Both the position numbers and the translations under genes were made by a program. 54,784 nucleotides of DNA, from positions 1 through 54,784 of IMG/VR virus record IMGVR_UViG_3300028384_000897. One strand, 5' to 3'. The stretch is from a virus. Under the pieces are notes generated by a model. It did not search any database. It had not been told where the DNA came from and saw nothing but the letters and a program-made list of their open reading frames with translations. Below, piece after piece: positions 40,454-50,605 of the stretch (its first letter is position 1; each line of letters begins with the position of its first letter).

Positions 40454-40909
40454 TTATTGCTGTACTTCTAAAATCTTAAATAATTTGGTATTTACTCTTT
40501 TGAGCTCAGGTCCTTTGGTTAGCAATATACAGTTCCTGTAATCCATCCAATTTACTCTATAAGTCTTATCTAAAACTCCATTATTGAGTTCTTTAACAAG
40601 GGTATTGAGTGCGTTTATAGTATAAAGTGTATTTGATTCTTTTTTACGATGGACTAATATAGTGTTCTCTAAAAATGTAGAAACATTTCCAAAGTCAACA
40701 TTATACGTACAAATATATTCGTCTTGGCTCTTAGAGTAAAGAACGAAAATTTTGTTGTATATGATTTTATATTTTTCCTTTATCGCATCCAAAGTAGAGT
40801 CTAACTCGGCTTCGGTAGAAAAGGTGCAGAATAGTTTATTGCTCATATCTTCATTAAAAAATATAGGTTCAATATCATAATCAAACCTTTTTTCTATAAC
40901 ATTTGTCAT
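40454..40909 (-). CDS. Hypothetical protein
   Basis: This 151-residue soluble protein is mixed alpha/beta, with an N-terminal acidic region and a later YRVNWMDYRNCILLTKGPEL segment. It has no recognised motif. It lies between the gp32-like gene and the second polymerase-like gene. It could be a replication accessory protein. Confidence 0.65.
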   Translation of the reverse strand: MTNVIEKRFDYDIEPIFFNEDMSNKLFCTFSTEAELDSTLDAIKEKYKIIYNKIFVLYSKSQDEYICTYNVDFGNVSTFLENTILVHRKKESNTLYTINALNTLVKELNNGVLDKTYRVNWMDYRNCILLTKGPELKRVNTKLFKILEVQQ

Positions 40910-40931
40910 TTTATATAAATATTAGTTATTA

Positions 40932-42257
40932 TCATAAAACTAAATTAGAACTGAATTTGAAACTTACAGGGTACTTTCCATCTTCTGAGAGTATGTTTTC
41001 TAAGTCTTGTAATAACTCTTTACCGTCATCTTTACTAAAATCAAACAGTATGGAATCGTACGTATAAAGTACTGCTTTAGTCTTTTTATCTTTTAAGTAC
41101 CTTAGTACTTCTTTTAGTATTTTTATATTCCTAGAAGTCTCTAATGACTGCATTACATAGTTCATCAGCTTCTGAGGGTTCATATCTTTCAACGATTTTG
41201 TGAAAGGCTTTCCACTAATTGGAGCCAGGATTTTTCCGTCATCTTGATATCGTTGCCATAACTCTTTGATATAAGAGTCAATTCGTTCAAAGATGTCAAG
41301 GAAAGCGTACTGTTCTGGTATTTTTCCATAAATTGCGTGAAAGTTAATTTGCTTTGCTTTTGCATATTCTTCATCTGTTATTTCGTCTTTTTCAAAATAG
41401 AGTTTAGCTAATTGTTTATGAGCAGATTCATTTGTCAATTCATACTTAATCTGATCAGCAAGTAAACGAAGGTGATAACCATCAAAATCAAACTCGACAA
41501 AGTAATCCCCGGTCGGACGGAAACATTGGCGGTGCTCTTGATTCTTAGGAATAGCAGCGAAATTAACGCTATTAAAAGCATTAGTTGGTCTAGAAGTAAC
41601 ATTGTATAAATTATATTGAGTTAATACTTTAATCCCATCGGTATTATAAATAGGATTACGTGGTTTGAATAACTTATTGAAAGGTTCATAATAAACACCC
41701 AATCCAGACTGCTCTAACAAGTAAAATACGTTAGTAGCTGTAGAATTATAAAAGTCAAATCCTTCAGGTTTCTTTAACTCGATAGCTTTACTAACTGAGT
41801 TGTAAAGTTTTTCGCTTGACTCGTATAATTTACTTAATGGAATAAGTTGATTAATATTACTATGACTGTTATGTTTGTTATAAAAATAATTTAACGTGCT
41901 ATTCTCCTTCGAATACTCTAATTTATCGAATTTTACCATAGAATAAAGTAAAGAAACATCTATGGCTGACTGTAGATTAAAGTGGTAGAGAAGGTTCTTC
42001 TTGTTAACTGTATATAGTTTAGAAGACTTAGATAAAAGTTCGTAGACCCGGTTTTTATCTACGTTAATTCCTTCATCGTGATTGATAGGAATAATAAAAC
42101 CGAAATCAGATTTAAGTAATCTGATATATACTGCAACGGTAGAAGTTAGTTTAGGATGAAAATAATCATTAGACGATATTACGTCCACAAAACAACCTAA
42201 TCTTACTAATTTTTCTAACGATGCTAATTTATGCTCTTCTTCTACTATATAAAACAC
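40932..42257 (-). CDS. Divergent second family A polymerase-like protein
   Basis: This 441-residue protein has polymerase A-like motifs in order: motif A EFDFDGYHLRLLAD (Asp257), motif B KQINFHAIYGK (Lys302, Phe306, Tyr310), and motif C TYDSILFDF (Asp401). The two catalytic Asp, the Lys and the Tyr of the finger helix are kept. The steric-gate Glu is His262, the helix-start Arg is lost, and the HDE of motif C is YDS. No exonuclease motifs are visible in the first 220 residues. It could be an active special-purpose polymerase or an inactive accessory factor. Confidence 0.68.
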   Translation of the reverse strand: MFYIVEEEHKLASLEKLVRLGCFVDVISSNDYFHPKLTSTVAVYIRLLKSDFGFIIPINHDEGINVDKNRVYELLSKSSKLYTVNKKNLLYHFNLQSAIDVSLLYSMVKFDKLEYSKENSTLNYFYNKHNSHSNINQLIPLSKLYESSEKLYNSVSKAIELKKPEGFDFYNSTATNVFYLLEQSGLGVYYEPFNKLFKPRNPIYNTDGIKVLTQYNLYNVTSRPTNAFNSVNFAAIPKNQEHRQCFRPTGDYFVEFDFDGYHLRLLADQIKYELTNESAHKQLAKLYFEKDEITDEEYAKAKQINFHAIYGKIPEQYAFLDIFERIDSYIKELWQRYQDDGKILAPISGKPFTKSLKDMNPQKLMNYVMQSLETSRNIKILKEVLRYLKDKKTKAVLYTYDSILFDFSKDDGKELLQDLENILSEDGKYPVSFKFSSNLVL

Positions 42258-42279
42258 TTGCTATAACCATTATTATACT

Positions 42280-42289
42280 AATATAGTAA
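42280..42289 (-). promoter_or_regulatory. Possible TATATT-type promoter motif
   Basis: The coding strand reads TTTACTATATTAGTATAATA, 23 bp before the ATG at 42257. It is a variant of the TTCGTATATT motif. Confidence 0.35.
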
Positions 42290-42296
42290 AAATATT

Positions 42297-42830
42297 TCAA
42301 ATTACAAACTCTCCGAGGTCTGATAAGTAGTTTTTTATTCCTTGTACTTCCTTTTCTGCTTTCTCTACTGCCAATCCATTTCTATATTTTGCTCCTTTGT
42401 AAAGGTAACCGTTATAGTAAGTATCTTCTATAGGGCCTTCTAACCACCATTCTATCTGACATCCTATATAAGAAGGAAAGTTTTTAATATTTTTAAAATC
42501 AGCTGCGACTACTTCGATTATTTTACCATTTCTTTTATCTTTAGTAAAATATCTTTTAAATTTTTTAGACTCGTAATCGTTTTCAGTAGGTTTAATATAA
42601 GCTATTTTTGGAGCTTTAGATTCTTTGGCTGCTGCTTCTTTTTCTTCTAATTCTTTAGCAAATATTAATTTTCTACCAGCTTCTTTTGGAAATCTACCTT
42701 CATACATTTCTCCCTTATAGGTAACAAAGTACTGTCCTTTGAAGTCTTCTTTCGTTTCTTCTATGAGCATACGCTTATCACCACCAGAGGCTGTAAAGGG
42801 TCCTTTGTATTTAGATTTTGGTAGATACAT
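42297..42830 (-). CDS. Hypothetical protein next to baseplate genes
   Basis: This 177-residue protein is Lys/Glu-rich with a KGPFTASGGDKRM start and aromatic C-terminal half. It begins at the last base of the baseplate gene (42830), so it is likely in the same late operon, and the last one of it. No family is recognised; a baseplate or tail assembly role is inferred from position. Confidence 0.6.
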   Translation of the reverse strand: MYLPKSKYKGPFTASGGDKRMLIEETKEDFKGQYFVTYKGEMYEGRFPKEAGRKLIFAKELEEKEAAAKESKAPKIAYIKPTENDYESKKFKRYFTKDKRNGKIIEVVAADFKNIKNFPSYIGCQIEWWLEGPIEDTYYNGYLYKGAKYRNGLAVEKAEKEVQGIKNYLSDLGEFVI

Positions 42831-45004
42831 TATTCTTGACTTAATATTACTGCATTAGCTTCAATTTGAGTAGACCATTCGTTATTAGATATTTCATGTG
42901 ACACATTTGAAATCTGAAATCCTACTTCTAACCCATCTGAATAAGATTGTGGAAGTACTTCATCAGGTAACTTGAAGAACTGTAGAGCTTTGAGTCCACC
43001 TATCCCCATCATTGTAAGGTTTACTTTAGCACCGATATGCCCTCTCTTACCTTTTGCTTTACCTACATGTTCATCTAACTCTTGCTGTATTAGTGAAGCA
43101 CCGTTGGGCAATGCTTTTTCTATAGTATCAGAATCGTATTTACCTTTTTCAAAGATTGATTTAAATTGATCTTCTAATGCTGTTTTAGAATCTGCTTTTG
43201 CTTTTTCGTATTCTTTTGCTTTAGCTTGTACATCTTGAGAACCAGCAGAGGTAAATCTGCTAGATATACCTGTATTAAATGCTGCTAAGCCTGTTGATGC
43301 ATTTTTACCTGCGTCTTGACCTTGTATTATAGCTTGATTTACTATTAGGTTGATCATAGAATTAGACAGAGTGCTATTAAAAGAAAAGTCTTTAAGAAAA
43401 GATTTCTGCCCTCTAGGTATTATTACTGTGTAGTTATCTTCTTGGCCTTCTGGTCTAGGGGTTAGTTGTAAATCTATAATCTTACTCGGTCCTAATTCTT
43501 TCTTTAGATAGAAATCGTTGTATAAAGTAAACTGGTTTACTCCTCCTAATGATTTTTCTAATTGTTCAAATACATTATTTAAAAAAGTTCCAATACTTAC
43601 ATCTATAGGTTTACCTCCTTCATCTTTTCTTAACTTTTTATACTCATCATATAAAAATTGAGTAGAAAGATGTAAATCCATAATATCTCCTCTATCATCA
43701 TCTCTATCACCAGATATAATTCCTTCAGTTTTTAATCCATATTTTCCTGTTTGCCCAGGTAAAAGACATATACCAGGGTCTATACTAAAATGTTCAGGAT
43801 AAGATAAATAATAATCTATTCCAGGAGTAGTATTAAACTTACCGTTAGGAGTTTCTGTATCAGCTGAATCTCTAGGTAAGAAGAAATAGTTAACCATACC
43901 AAGAAGGAATCTCATACTAATATAGTTAAACCTATTACCGCCTGGTCTACCATTAGCTGCATTAAAACCAGCTCTATACACTTTAAATTCAAATGAATCT
44001 CCTTCAGTGTTAAGTAGATTTTCAATACCGGTAATTGATTCCGAATATTTAGATTGTAGCGCAGCATCTATTCTATCCATATCTGCCTCTTCAATGATAT
44101 CATCACTTTCTTGATAGCCTCTTTTATCTGCATCATTTATAGTAGAAAGTATTCCACCAAAAGAAGACTGGTTAGATGGATCAAATTCAACTCCTGCATC
44201 AGTAGCTGATCCTTTGCTTTCTTCTGAATCTGTTCCTCCATGCATTTTACGTAAAAAGGTAGTCATCGCACCTTCACCAAGTAGTTCTATATTAACTGTG
44301 TATCCATCTCGTTCATAATTCCAATCATAGTTCTTTATAAGTCCTATCATAAAATCGTAATTATGTTGAGTGTTGTCTATAATAGTGCCACCAGCTTCTT
44401 TTAAATCATCTTCAGCATTTTCTCCATTAGTTACTTGTATAGTAGAAGGAGGAGTAGGTTGTGCCTGTATAGATTCACCTTTAATATCACTACCTTTACC
44501 GTAAACTACATGTCCCCATTCTAATAAACATTTAAAACCTGGTCTTAAATATAATTTTTCGATTATAGACAATTGTTCTAAACTAAAACATCTTACTGTT
44601 ATTTGAGCTTCTCTTGTATAACCGCTGTTACCTCGGTTTATTACTCTAACATCTAATATACCGGGCATAGGTACAAACCCTTCATTGCTAGCAAAATTAT
44701 ATGCTCCAGAAGAATCAGAAAAAGGATCTGTTGAAATTCCTGCTCGAAGTTTTCCATCCTTATCTAACGTACCTCCATGCAGAATATGCTTCATAGCAGC
44801 ATCTGGATCTGATTCAAGCTTAATTCCGGAAGTTAATCTTACAAAAGAGTTATTTCCGTTAATAAAACTTTGTAAAAAATTAGGAGGTACATTAGCTGAT
44901 TTACCGAACAGATTAGCTCGAGCAGCTAGTTGTTTACTTACTTCTGGGTCTATAGTATCTAGAGAAGGTAAGGGTCTAGTAAAAAACACGCCTTTTTCTG
45001 CCAT
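42830..45004 (-). CDS. Large baseplate/tail structural protein
   Basis: This 724-residue protein contains LLEWGHVVYGKG near residue 165, ITVRCFSLEQLSIIEKLY and a C-terminal GLEVGFQISNVSHEISNNEW, patterns seen in T4-like baseplate hub or wedge proteins of marine phages. It is next to the LysM-type gp53-like gene, supporting a baseplate role. The precise gp number cannot be assigned. Confidence 0.6.
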   Translation of the reverse strand: MAEKGVFFTRPLPSLDTIDPEVSKQLAARANLFGKSANVPPNFLQSFINGNNSFVRLTSGIKLESDPDAAMKHILHGGTLDKDGKLRAGISTDPFSDSSGAYNFASNEGFVPMPGILDVRVINRGNSGYTREAQITVRCFSLEQLSIIEKLYLRPGFKCLLEWGHVVYGKGSDIKGESIQAQPTPPSTIQVTNGENAEDDLKEAGGTIIDNTQHNYDFMIGLIKNYDWNYERDGYTVNIELLGEGAMTTFLRKMHGGTDSEESKGSATDAGVEFDPSNQSSFGGILSTINDADKRGYQESDDIIEEADMDRIDAALQSKYSESITGIENLLNTEGDSFEFKVYRAGFNAANGRPGGNRFNYISMRFLLGMVNYFFLPRDSADTETPNGKFNTTPGIDYYLSYPEHFSIDPGICLLPGQTGKYGLKTEGIISGDRDDDRGDIMDLHLSTQFLYDEYKKLRKDEGGKPIDVSIGTFLNNVFEQLEKSLGGVNQFTLYNDFYLKKELGPSKIIDLQLTPRPEGQEDNYTVIIPRGQKSFLKDFSFNSTLSNSMINLIVNQAIIQGQDAGKNASTGLAAFNTGISSRFTSAGSQDVQAKAKEYEKAKADSKTALEDQFKSIFEKGKYDSDTIEKALPNGASLIQQELDEHVGKAKGKRGHIGAKVNLTMMGIGGLKALQFFKLPDEVLPQSYSDGLEVGFQISNVSHEISNNEWSTQIEANAVILSQE

Positions 45005-45007
45005 AAC

Positions 45008-45313
45008 CTATCGTTTTTTATTCAACTTCTCATACTTCTGTACTATGCTAGTTGGGTTAGCTGGTATTCTTAACTGACTACCGGGTTTAGGTATAAGAGA
45101 ACCTGTACTACTTATAGGATTAGCTGTTGCTATAATCCACCACAAGCTAGTATCTTTATAAAACTGTTGAGCTAAAGTATCAAATCTATCACCTACAGTA
45201 GTAATTACGTAAGTGTCATTAGAAGTAGCAGGAATATCAGGATATATTGCATTCTGTATATACCTAGTACCTTCTAAATCTTTAACTTCTTGTATGTTTT
45301 GATATCTATTCAT
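45008..45313 (-). CDS. gp53-like baseplate wedge protein with LysM-type fold
   Basis: This 101-residue protein has a LysM-like segment: TYVITTVGDRFDTLAQQFYKD, WWIIATANPI, then PKPGSQLRIP. T4 gp53 contains such a fold in the baseplate wedge. The position between two baseplate genes supports this. Confidence 0.7.
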   Translation of the reverse strand: MNRYQNIQEVKDLEGTRYIQNAIYPDIPATSNDTYVITTVGDRFDTLAQQFYKDTSLWWIIATANPISSTGSLIPKPGSQLRIPANPTSIVQKYEKLNKKR

Positions 45314-46558
45314 TTAGTTTGTTATATCTAAATCGATTTCTTCTTCTAAATAGTCTAAACTATCAGGATCGAATTCATCTATTTTCAATTCTGGTTTAGG
45401 TAGAATAGGGTCTTTTTGAGTGTTGGTAATATATGGCATACCTCCAACTTGAGGAACAAATTCATGAATTGCTTCAGCTGTTACACTTACGTCTAACACA
45501 TGGGGTAATATCTGAACATCTGTTTCACTATTTTGTAATTTTATTTCCCATGGATAATCTTGTTGCCAAGTTATAGTAACGTTAGAAATATTACAAAGCT
45601 GTTTTGAAAGATAATCTCCTATGGTAATTCTAACTAAAGTACCTCTCATAAATAACCCATCTTCAGAAAATGACGGAGCTGTAGTAGAAGCAAGATAGTT
45701 TAACTTTCTATATAAAGGTCTTAAATCTGCTCTAGTATCGGCTGCTATTTTAAATCCAAAATTTATACTTCTTTCAAAACCTGTGTATGATTTAAACTGT
45801 TCCGGTCTTCCAAGGTACTGTGTTTTATTCCACATACCATTGTAAGAGTCACTGAGGCTATCTAAATAAGCTCTAAACTGAATAAAGTTACTTTCTTCTC
45901 CGTTTAAGACTGAAAAATAAAATGGAATTATATCAGCTTCCATTCTATCTTCTGAGGTTTGTATTGGATTTGAATTTACAAAGTCAGCGGTGAAAGTATT
46001 ATCAGGTTTTTTAGTATAATCAATCCTACCGTATTTTGGGTCTGCAGCAAGGGTTAGTTTTTTAGATTTTTTGATACCTTGTGAAATCCCTAACGAATGA
46101 GCTGGTGAGGTGGTTTTGCCTTTTGCATCATTAGCAAAGTTACCTGCGTAATCTCTAGCATCTTTATCTAGATTTAAGATACCTTTATATAAATGTAATC
46201 CTAATCCGTTTAAGGGTGTTTGAGCTACGTTAGTAACTGCAGTTGCTAAAATATCTTTAGCATCATCTATTAGTTCTTTAGCTAGTCCACCTCCACCGTA
46301 CTCTGCTTTTTTATCAGCAGCAGTAATTAAAGCGGTTAATCCTTGTTTTGCAGCATGAGTTATTCCAGGTTTAGCTATAACAAGTTTAGCCATACGGATA
46401 ACATCGTCTACTCTTTTAGCAGCGAGTATGCCTTGTACGGCTAAGCCAGAGTTACGGCCTCCTTCCTGATCTATATCCTTTACTACAAACGGTTTTCGAT
46501 TAAGACCGCTTTCAAATTTCAAAGACTTTAGATCTGTTTTTAGATCTACTAAAGCCAT
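45314..46558 (-). CDS. Baseplate/tail-tube junction protein (gp48/gp54-like)
   Basis: This 414-residue protein has a long Ala-rich N-terminal half and a structured C-terminal half (FIQFRAYLDSLSDSYNGMW, then RGTLVRITIGDYL and WQQDYPWEIKLQ). Those patterns occur in proteins at the tail tube-baseplate junction of T4-like phages. It is between the tape measure and gp53-like genes. The assignment is moderate. Confidence 0.6.
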   Translation of the reverse strand: MALVDLKTDLKSLKFESGLNRKPFVVKDIDQEGGRNSGLAVQGILAAKRVDDVIRMAKLVIAKPGITHAAKQGLTALITAADKKAEYGGGGLAKELIDDAKDILATAVTNVAQTPLNGLGLHLYKGILNLDKDARDYAGNFANDAKGKTTSPAHSLGISQGIKKSKKLTLAADPKYGRIDYTKKPDNTFTADFVNSNPIQTSEDRMEADIIPFYFSVLNGEESNFIQFRAYLDSLSDSYNGMWNKTQYLGRPEQFKSYTGFERSINFGFKIAADTRADLRPLYRKLNYLASTTAPSFSEDGLFMRGTLVRITIGDYLSKQLCNISNVTITWQQDYPWEIKLQNSETDVQILPHVLDVSVTAEAIHEFVPQVGGMPYITNTQKDPILPKPELKIDEFDPDSLDYLEEEIDLDITN

Positions 46559-46559
46559 T

Positions 46560-46748
46560 TTACTTTGGTGGGTTGTCTAAATACTTAGTTGGTACCGCTC
46601 CGTCTAAATCTAAAGTAGAATGATCAGCTTTTTGAGTTTGACCGTCTACGTGTACTTTAGTAGTATCAGCAGAAGCTCCAGCTCTTAATGCTGGTTGATC
46701 TCCTCCTAATCCTAAAGTAGTTTCTTTTAATGAATCAATTAGTGCCAT
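46560..46748 (-). CDS. Small hypothetical protein in tail operon
   Basis: This 62-residue protein has a Gly/Asp-rich, disordered look (TLGLGGDQPALRAGASADTT). It starts downstream of a late-type motif and ends 1 bp before the junction protein gene. It may be a minor tail or assembly protein. Confidence 0.6.
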   Translation of the reverse strand: MALIDSLKETTLGLGGDQPALRAGASADTTKVHVDGQTQKADHSTLDLDGAVPTKYLDNPPK

Positions 46749-46769
46749 AATTTAATTTTTAGTTTATGT

Positions 46770-46778
46770 TAATAAATA
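46770..46778 (-). promoter_or_regulatory. Late-type promoter motif
   Basis: The coding strand reads GATATTTATTAACATAAAC, 21 bp before the ATG at 46748. Confidence 0.5.
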
Positions 46779-46779
46779 T

Positions 46780-49700
46780 CTAGTATCTTGATACTATAGA
46801 CTCTCCTACTTTATAACTATCCATTTTTATAATACTTTTTGTAGGGTTAGTTATATATTGATAAAGTAAGGCAGTCTGGTTTCTCAATTCTGTTATTTCG
46901 TTTTGATGTTGTTTATCACTTTGCATTTTCAACTCTTTCATTTTTTGTAGTTGATCTTCAGCTGTGATTCGTGATTCGGTAATATAAGGTTCTATATTAT
47001 CACCAAATTGATTAACTGCCTGTACAGTAGCTTCTGCTCCTTTAGTAAGTGCAGCATTAAGAGCAGTCATTAATTCTTTAGATTGAGAAGTAGACATTTG
47101 AACTAAGGGTGTAGTTACCTTTTTAATCTCTGCTTCTTTTATTTCTGGTGTTGATGCTGTTGTTCCGTTCCACCAGTCTTTTAATCCTTGAACTTTTGAA
47201 CCAAACCATTCAGAGGCTTTAGAGGCTAAACCTGCAGCGGCTGCTCTTATACCACCAACTAGTCCTCCGTTTGCTTCAACGAATTCAGATATTTTACCTC
47301 TTATATTTCCAATCTTTTCCCCTATTGCACCGGCAAAGGCTTTTGCTTTATCTCTTGCTGTATTAGCAAATGACATTATCCCAGTACCTACTGCAGTACC
47401 AAATTCTACAGCTCTATCTTTAACATTAGTAGCAAAGTCAGATATTTTTTCACCCACCATCACAGCAGTTTCTTTTACTTTACTTCCTATCTCTTTAGCT
47501 TTATCCCAAGTCGCAGAAGCAAAGTTAGATAAACCTTGTCTCAATTTAGAGTTAGGATCTGAGAATACTTTGAATCCTTCAGCAACTACTCCTACTGCTC
47601 CTCCTACTACTGCACCAACTGCGGTACCAACTACAGGAACAACCGAACCGATTGCTGCTCCTACAGCAGCTCCTCTAGCACCTGATGTGGCAATACCTAA
47701 TGCTTCATCACCAGCTCCTCCCTCTTCTATACCTACATACTTACTTAACGAAGATCCTTTATTAGCATTCCCAGTTAAAGCTCCAAGCACACCTGCCTCC
47801 GCAGTACCCATATCTTCTCGGATACCTTGTTCTTTCTTTTGCGCAGCTGTTAGATCTTTTACTTGATTAACACCTTTAAAGGCACCCATTGCTAACTCTA
47901 ACGGTGCTAATATCTTACCGCCAACTGTTTTTAAAAGTCCAGAAGCAGCTCCAGTAGGTATTTTGATTTTACTAAATACATTAGTTAAGTTAGGTAACTT
48001 AATCTTAGAAAAGATATTACTTAAATTTGGCATTTTTAATCTAGAAAAAATTCTAGTTAAATTAGGCATTTTTATTTTATTAATTCTGCTTGCAAAATTA
48101 CCTAAATTTCTAGATATCATGTTTCTACCGAACATTTTGGTAATACCTCTGCTAAATGTTCTTGTAAGATTACCTACAAAGTTACCTTTTTTACCAAAAA
48201 GATATTTAAATACTCTAGAACCGCCTTGTGAACCTAAAAAGCCTTCTCCTGCTCCTACATTTTTAACATACAAAGGTAAAGATCTAATAGAACCCCTTAA
48301 TTTGCTAAACATTCCGCCAAGAGCCGATAAGCCTTTAAATGCTATAGTTAGACCGCCTCCTGCTAATACTCCTGCACCTAATAGTTTACCTAAAATACCT
48401 CCTTTGGAAAGTAATCCTCCTTCACCGCTATTAAATGCTTCTGTAAACGTATCCATTACTAGTGTACCTAGATTCTTTACAGTATCTTTAATAGCAGGTG
48501 CTAGTTCTTCAAAAGCATTTTTGACACCGGCTACAAACCCATCAGTCTTAAACGTTTCTAATATACCGCTAAAGTCTACGCTTTTTAAAGGTTCAAATGC
48601 TACCATAACAGCATCAGAAAATTCTTTAATACCTAACTTGAAAGACTCTATCATTTTATTTATTCTATCAGATAAAGTAGCCATACTCTCCATAGCGGCC
48701 ATCTGTCTTTGACCAATTTCTTCAGCTGAAAGTTTTTCGTTTTTAGCATTAGCCGCTTTTCTTGCAGCATCTTTCTCAGTCATTTTAGCCATTTCATCTT
48801 GGCTATTGAGCATTTTATTTAGTTCTTCACCTGATATCCCGATAGTTTTACCGAACATCTCTTGTGCTAGAACATTACCTTCAAGTCTGTCTTTATTTTC
48901 AGCTACAAGTCTTGCTATTTCTTCTTGCTGTGTTGCTACATCACCGGTAGCTGCTGCTGCTCTTAATCTATCAAGATTTAATTCCTTACCGAGCATTAAC
49001 TCAGCTTCCATCTCTTGAGCCATCGAATTTTCAAAATCAAGAGTGTTTCTTGCTGCGTCTTCAATTTTGCTCATTTCCATACCCATCATACGGGCACCAT
49101 GAGCAGCTTTGATTAAAGCATCTGGATTTTTAGCATTAGCACGAAGTATCGTCTCTGATGCATGTCCTATCTCTTCGAATATAGCTTTAGGTGCTACAGC
49201 GGCATTATTGAGAGCGTTAAGCTTTTCCGTTGAGCCTATAATATTTGCAGTAAGCTCTTCAAACGGTTGACCTATTTTAGCAGAAATCTTAAATAAGTGA
49301 GCTGCGGTATCTGCGGATACTCCTATCTTTTTAGTAAGTGTACCAAACGTAGTAAGTATGTCACCTGTAAACCCTAAAGAAGTACCTAATGCATCATTAA
49401 GCTGACCTACCATAGCGGCGGCTTCAGTAATAGGGATAGTTAATCTACCTGCTGCTTCAGATGCTGCCGCCATTGACTTAGACGCATCGATAAATCCTCC
49501 GCCAAGGCCTTTTCTTACTTCTACTGAGAATTCAGAGGTAAGTTTCATTGCATCGTAAAGACCGGAAAGGAAACCGCCAAGTCCTACTACGGTAAGACTT
49601 TTTATAAATCCTTGAGTAGCTTTAAACATAGCACCGAGCTTACTAGTACCTTGTGCAGTAGCATCTTGGAACATTGTACGAGCTTTAATTAACTCGCCAA

Positions 49701-50589
49701 ATATTGTGTTGAATGCAGTTCCAATTAAAGGTACGTTTTTAAGAAGAGCATCACCTAACTTTTGAAAAGACTCTAAAATACTACCTCCAGCTTTATCTAT
49801 TTCCTCCATAGTCTTTTGGAGTTCTTTGGCTGCTTCTATATCTTTACCCTGTAAGGTAGCTTTTTCTTTAAGTAAGTTAACTTGACCTTCTAAATTAGAA
49901 GCTTCTTGTTGAGCGGCATCTGCTAGATCTTGTGCATTATTAATTGCTTTTTGATCTTGAACTTCTTGTTTTTTAGCTATAGCAGATAAATTCTTCGCTT
50001 CATTTTCCATGCCTCTGGCTCTAGCCATTTCAGCAGCATGTAATTCTTCAGCTCTTGCTATTTTTGTTTTATCACCTGTCGCCTTAGCAGCATCTAACTG
50101 TGAAAATGAATCAGTTTCAATTTTAGTTCTATCTGCTGTTAGTTGGGCTATCTTCTCATCTGCAGCTAGTTGCTTATCTCTAGCATCTTTCTGCATTTTG
50201 TCAGACTTCGCTTGAAATTCTGCAGCTTCTCTTTTACGTTCCTTGATACGTTCCTCAAACGTAGCTACTTTAGATAGAATTGAGGCTTGATCTTGTTCTG
50301 CTTTGAGGATTTGATCTGCAAAACTTTTCCTAGCTTTAGATGATTTTAAGGTACTGACGGTAATGCTTTGTAGAGTTTTACTCAAAGCACTAACTTTACT
50401 AACCTCAGCTTGAGATATAATATCAGTACCTCCTCCTTTTACTTTGCTTAGTTCTTGAAACTCTTTTGCAAGAGATCTTATTTCAGCAGCGGTTTCAGAG
50501 GCAGATGTTCTTATAGCATCCAGTTCTTTTTTACGACCAGATGCTCCAGAAATATCTCCTAAAGGTTCTTTGTTAAAATCGTCAGCCAT
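46780..50589 (-). CDS. Tail tape-measure protein
   Basis: At 1269 residues it is the longest gene. The N-terminal third is coiled coil (Lys/Glu/Ala/Gln-rich). The middle has hydrophobic helices and repeats of KMPNLxxIFSRL type (about residues 838-885). Gly/Ala-rich segments follow, and the C-terminus is helical. It sets tail length and would cross the host membrane. The late-type motif at 50606-50613 is 16 bp upstream. Confidence 0.85.
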   Translation of the reverse strand: MADDFNKEPLGDISGASGRKKELDAIRTSASETAAEIRSLAKEFQELSKVKGGGTDIISQAEVSKVSALSKTLQSITVSTLKSSKARKSFADQILKAEQDQASILSKVATFEERIKERKREAAEFQAKSDKMQKDARDKQLAADEKIAQLTADRTKIETDSFSQLDAAKATGDKTKIARAEELHAAEMARARGMENEAKNLSAIAKKQEVQDQKAINNAQDLADAAQQEASNLEGQVNLLKEKATLQGKDIEAAKELQKTMEEIDKAGGSILESFQKLGDALLKNVPLIGTAFNTIFGELIKARTMFQDATAQGTSKLGAMFKATQGFIKSLTVVGLGGFLSGLYDAMKLTSEFSVEVRKGLGGGFIDASKSMAAASEAAGRLTIPITEAAAMVGQLNDALGTSLGFTGDILTTFGTLTKKIGVSADTAAHLFKISAKIGQPFEELTANIIGSTEKLNALNNAAVAPKAIFEEIGHASETILRANAKNPDALIKAAHGARMMGMEMSKIEDAARNTLDFENSMAQEMEAELMLGKELNLDRLRAAAATGDVATQQEEIARLVAENKDRLEGNVLAQEMFGKTIGISGEELNKMLNSQDEMAKMTEKDAARKAANAKNEKLSAEEIGQRQMAAMESMATLSDRINKMIESFKLGIKEFSDAVMVAFEPLKSVDFSGILETFKTDGFVAGVKNAFEELAPAIKDTVKNLGTLVMDTFTEAFNSGEGGLLSKGGILGKLLGAGVLAGGGLTIAFKGLSALGGMFSKLRGSIRSLPLYVKNVGAGEGFLGSQGGSRVFKYLFGKKGNFVGNLTRTFSRGITKMFGRNMISRNLGNFASRINKIKMPNLTRIFSRLKMPNLSNIFSKIKLPNLTNVFSKIKIPTGAASGLLKTVGGKILAPLELAMGAFKGVNQVKDLTAAQKKEQGIREDMGTAEAGVLGALTGNANKGSSLSKYVGIEEGGAGDEALGIATSGARGAAVGAAIGSVVPVVGTAVGAVVGGAVGVVAEGFKVFSDPNSKLRQGLSNFASATWDKAKEIGSKVKETAVMVGEKISDFATNVKDRAVEFGTAVGTGIMSFANTARDKAKAFAGAIGEKIGNIRGKISEFVEANGGLVGGIRAAAAGLASKASEWFGSKVQGLKDWWNGTTASTPEIKEAEIKKVTTPLVQMSTSQSKELMTALNAALTKGAEATVQAVNQFGDNIEPYITESRITAEDQLQKMKELKMQSDKQHQNEITELRNQTALLYQYITNPTKSIIKMDSYKVGESIVSRY
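47955..48080 (-). repeat. Tandem 14-residue repeats in tape measure
   Basis: Three or four consecutive coding repeats of about 42 bp encode KMPNLTRIFSRL, KMPNLSNIFSKI, KLPNLTNVFSKI and a final degenerate KIP. Such repeats often mark the tape-measure rod and are prone to length change. Confidence 0.65.
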
Positions 50590-50605
50590 TGACAGTATTC
50601 TTTTT

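Noticed and set aside
40404-40454. 16-codon frame starting at the stop of the hypothetical gene (TAATG)
   Set aside because: Too short to support and no other evidence; it may be chance in the AT-rich leader of the gp32-like gene.
47963-48712. Plus-strand open frame of 249 codons
   Set aside because: It lies wholly inside the tape-measure gene; its Leu/Pro/Lys-rich, repetitive content mirrors the complementary strand, and no gene elsewhere in the window runs on the plus strand.
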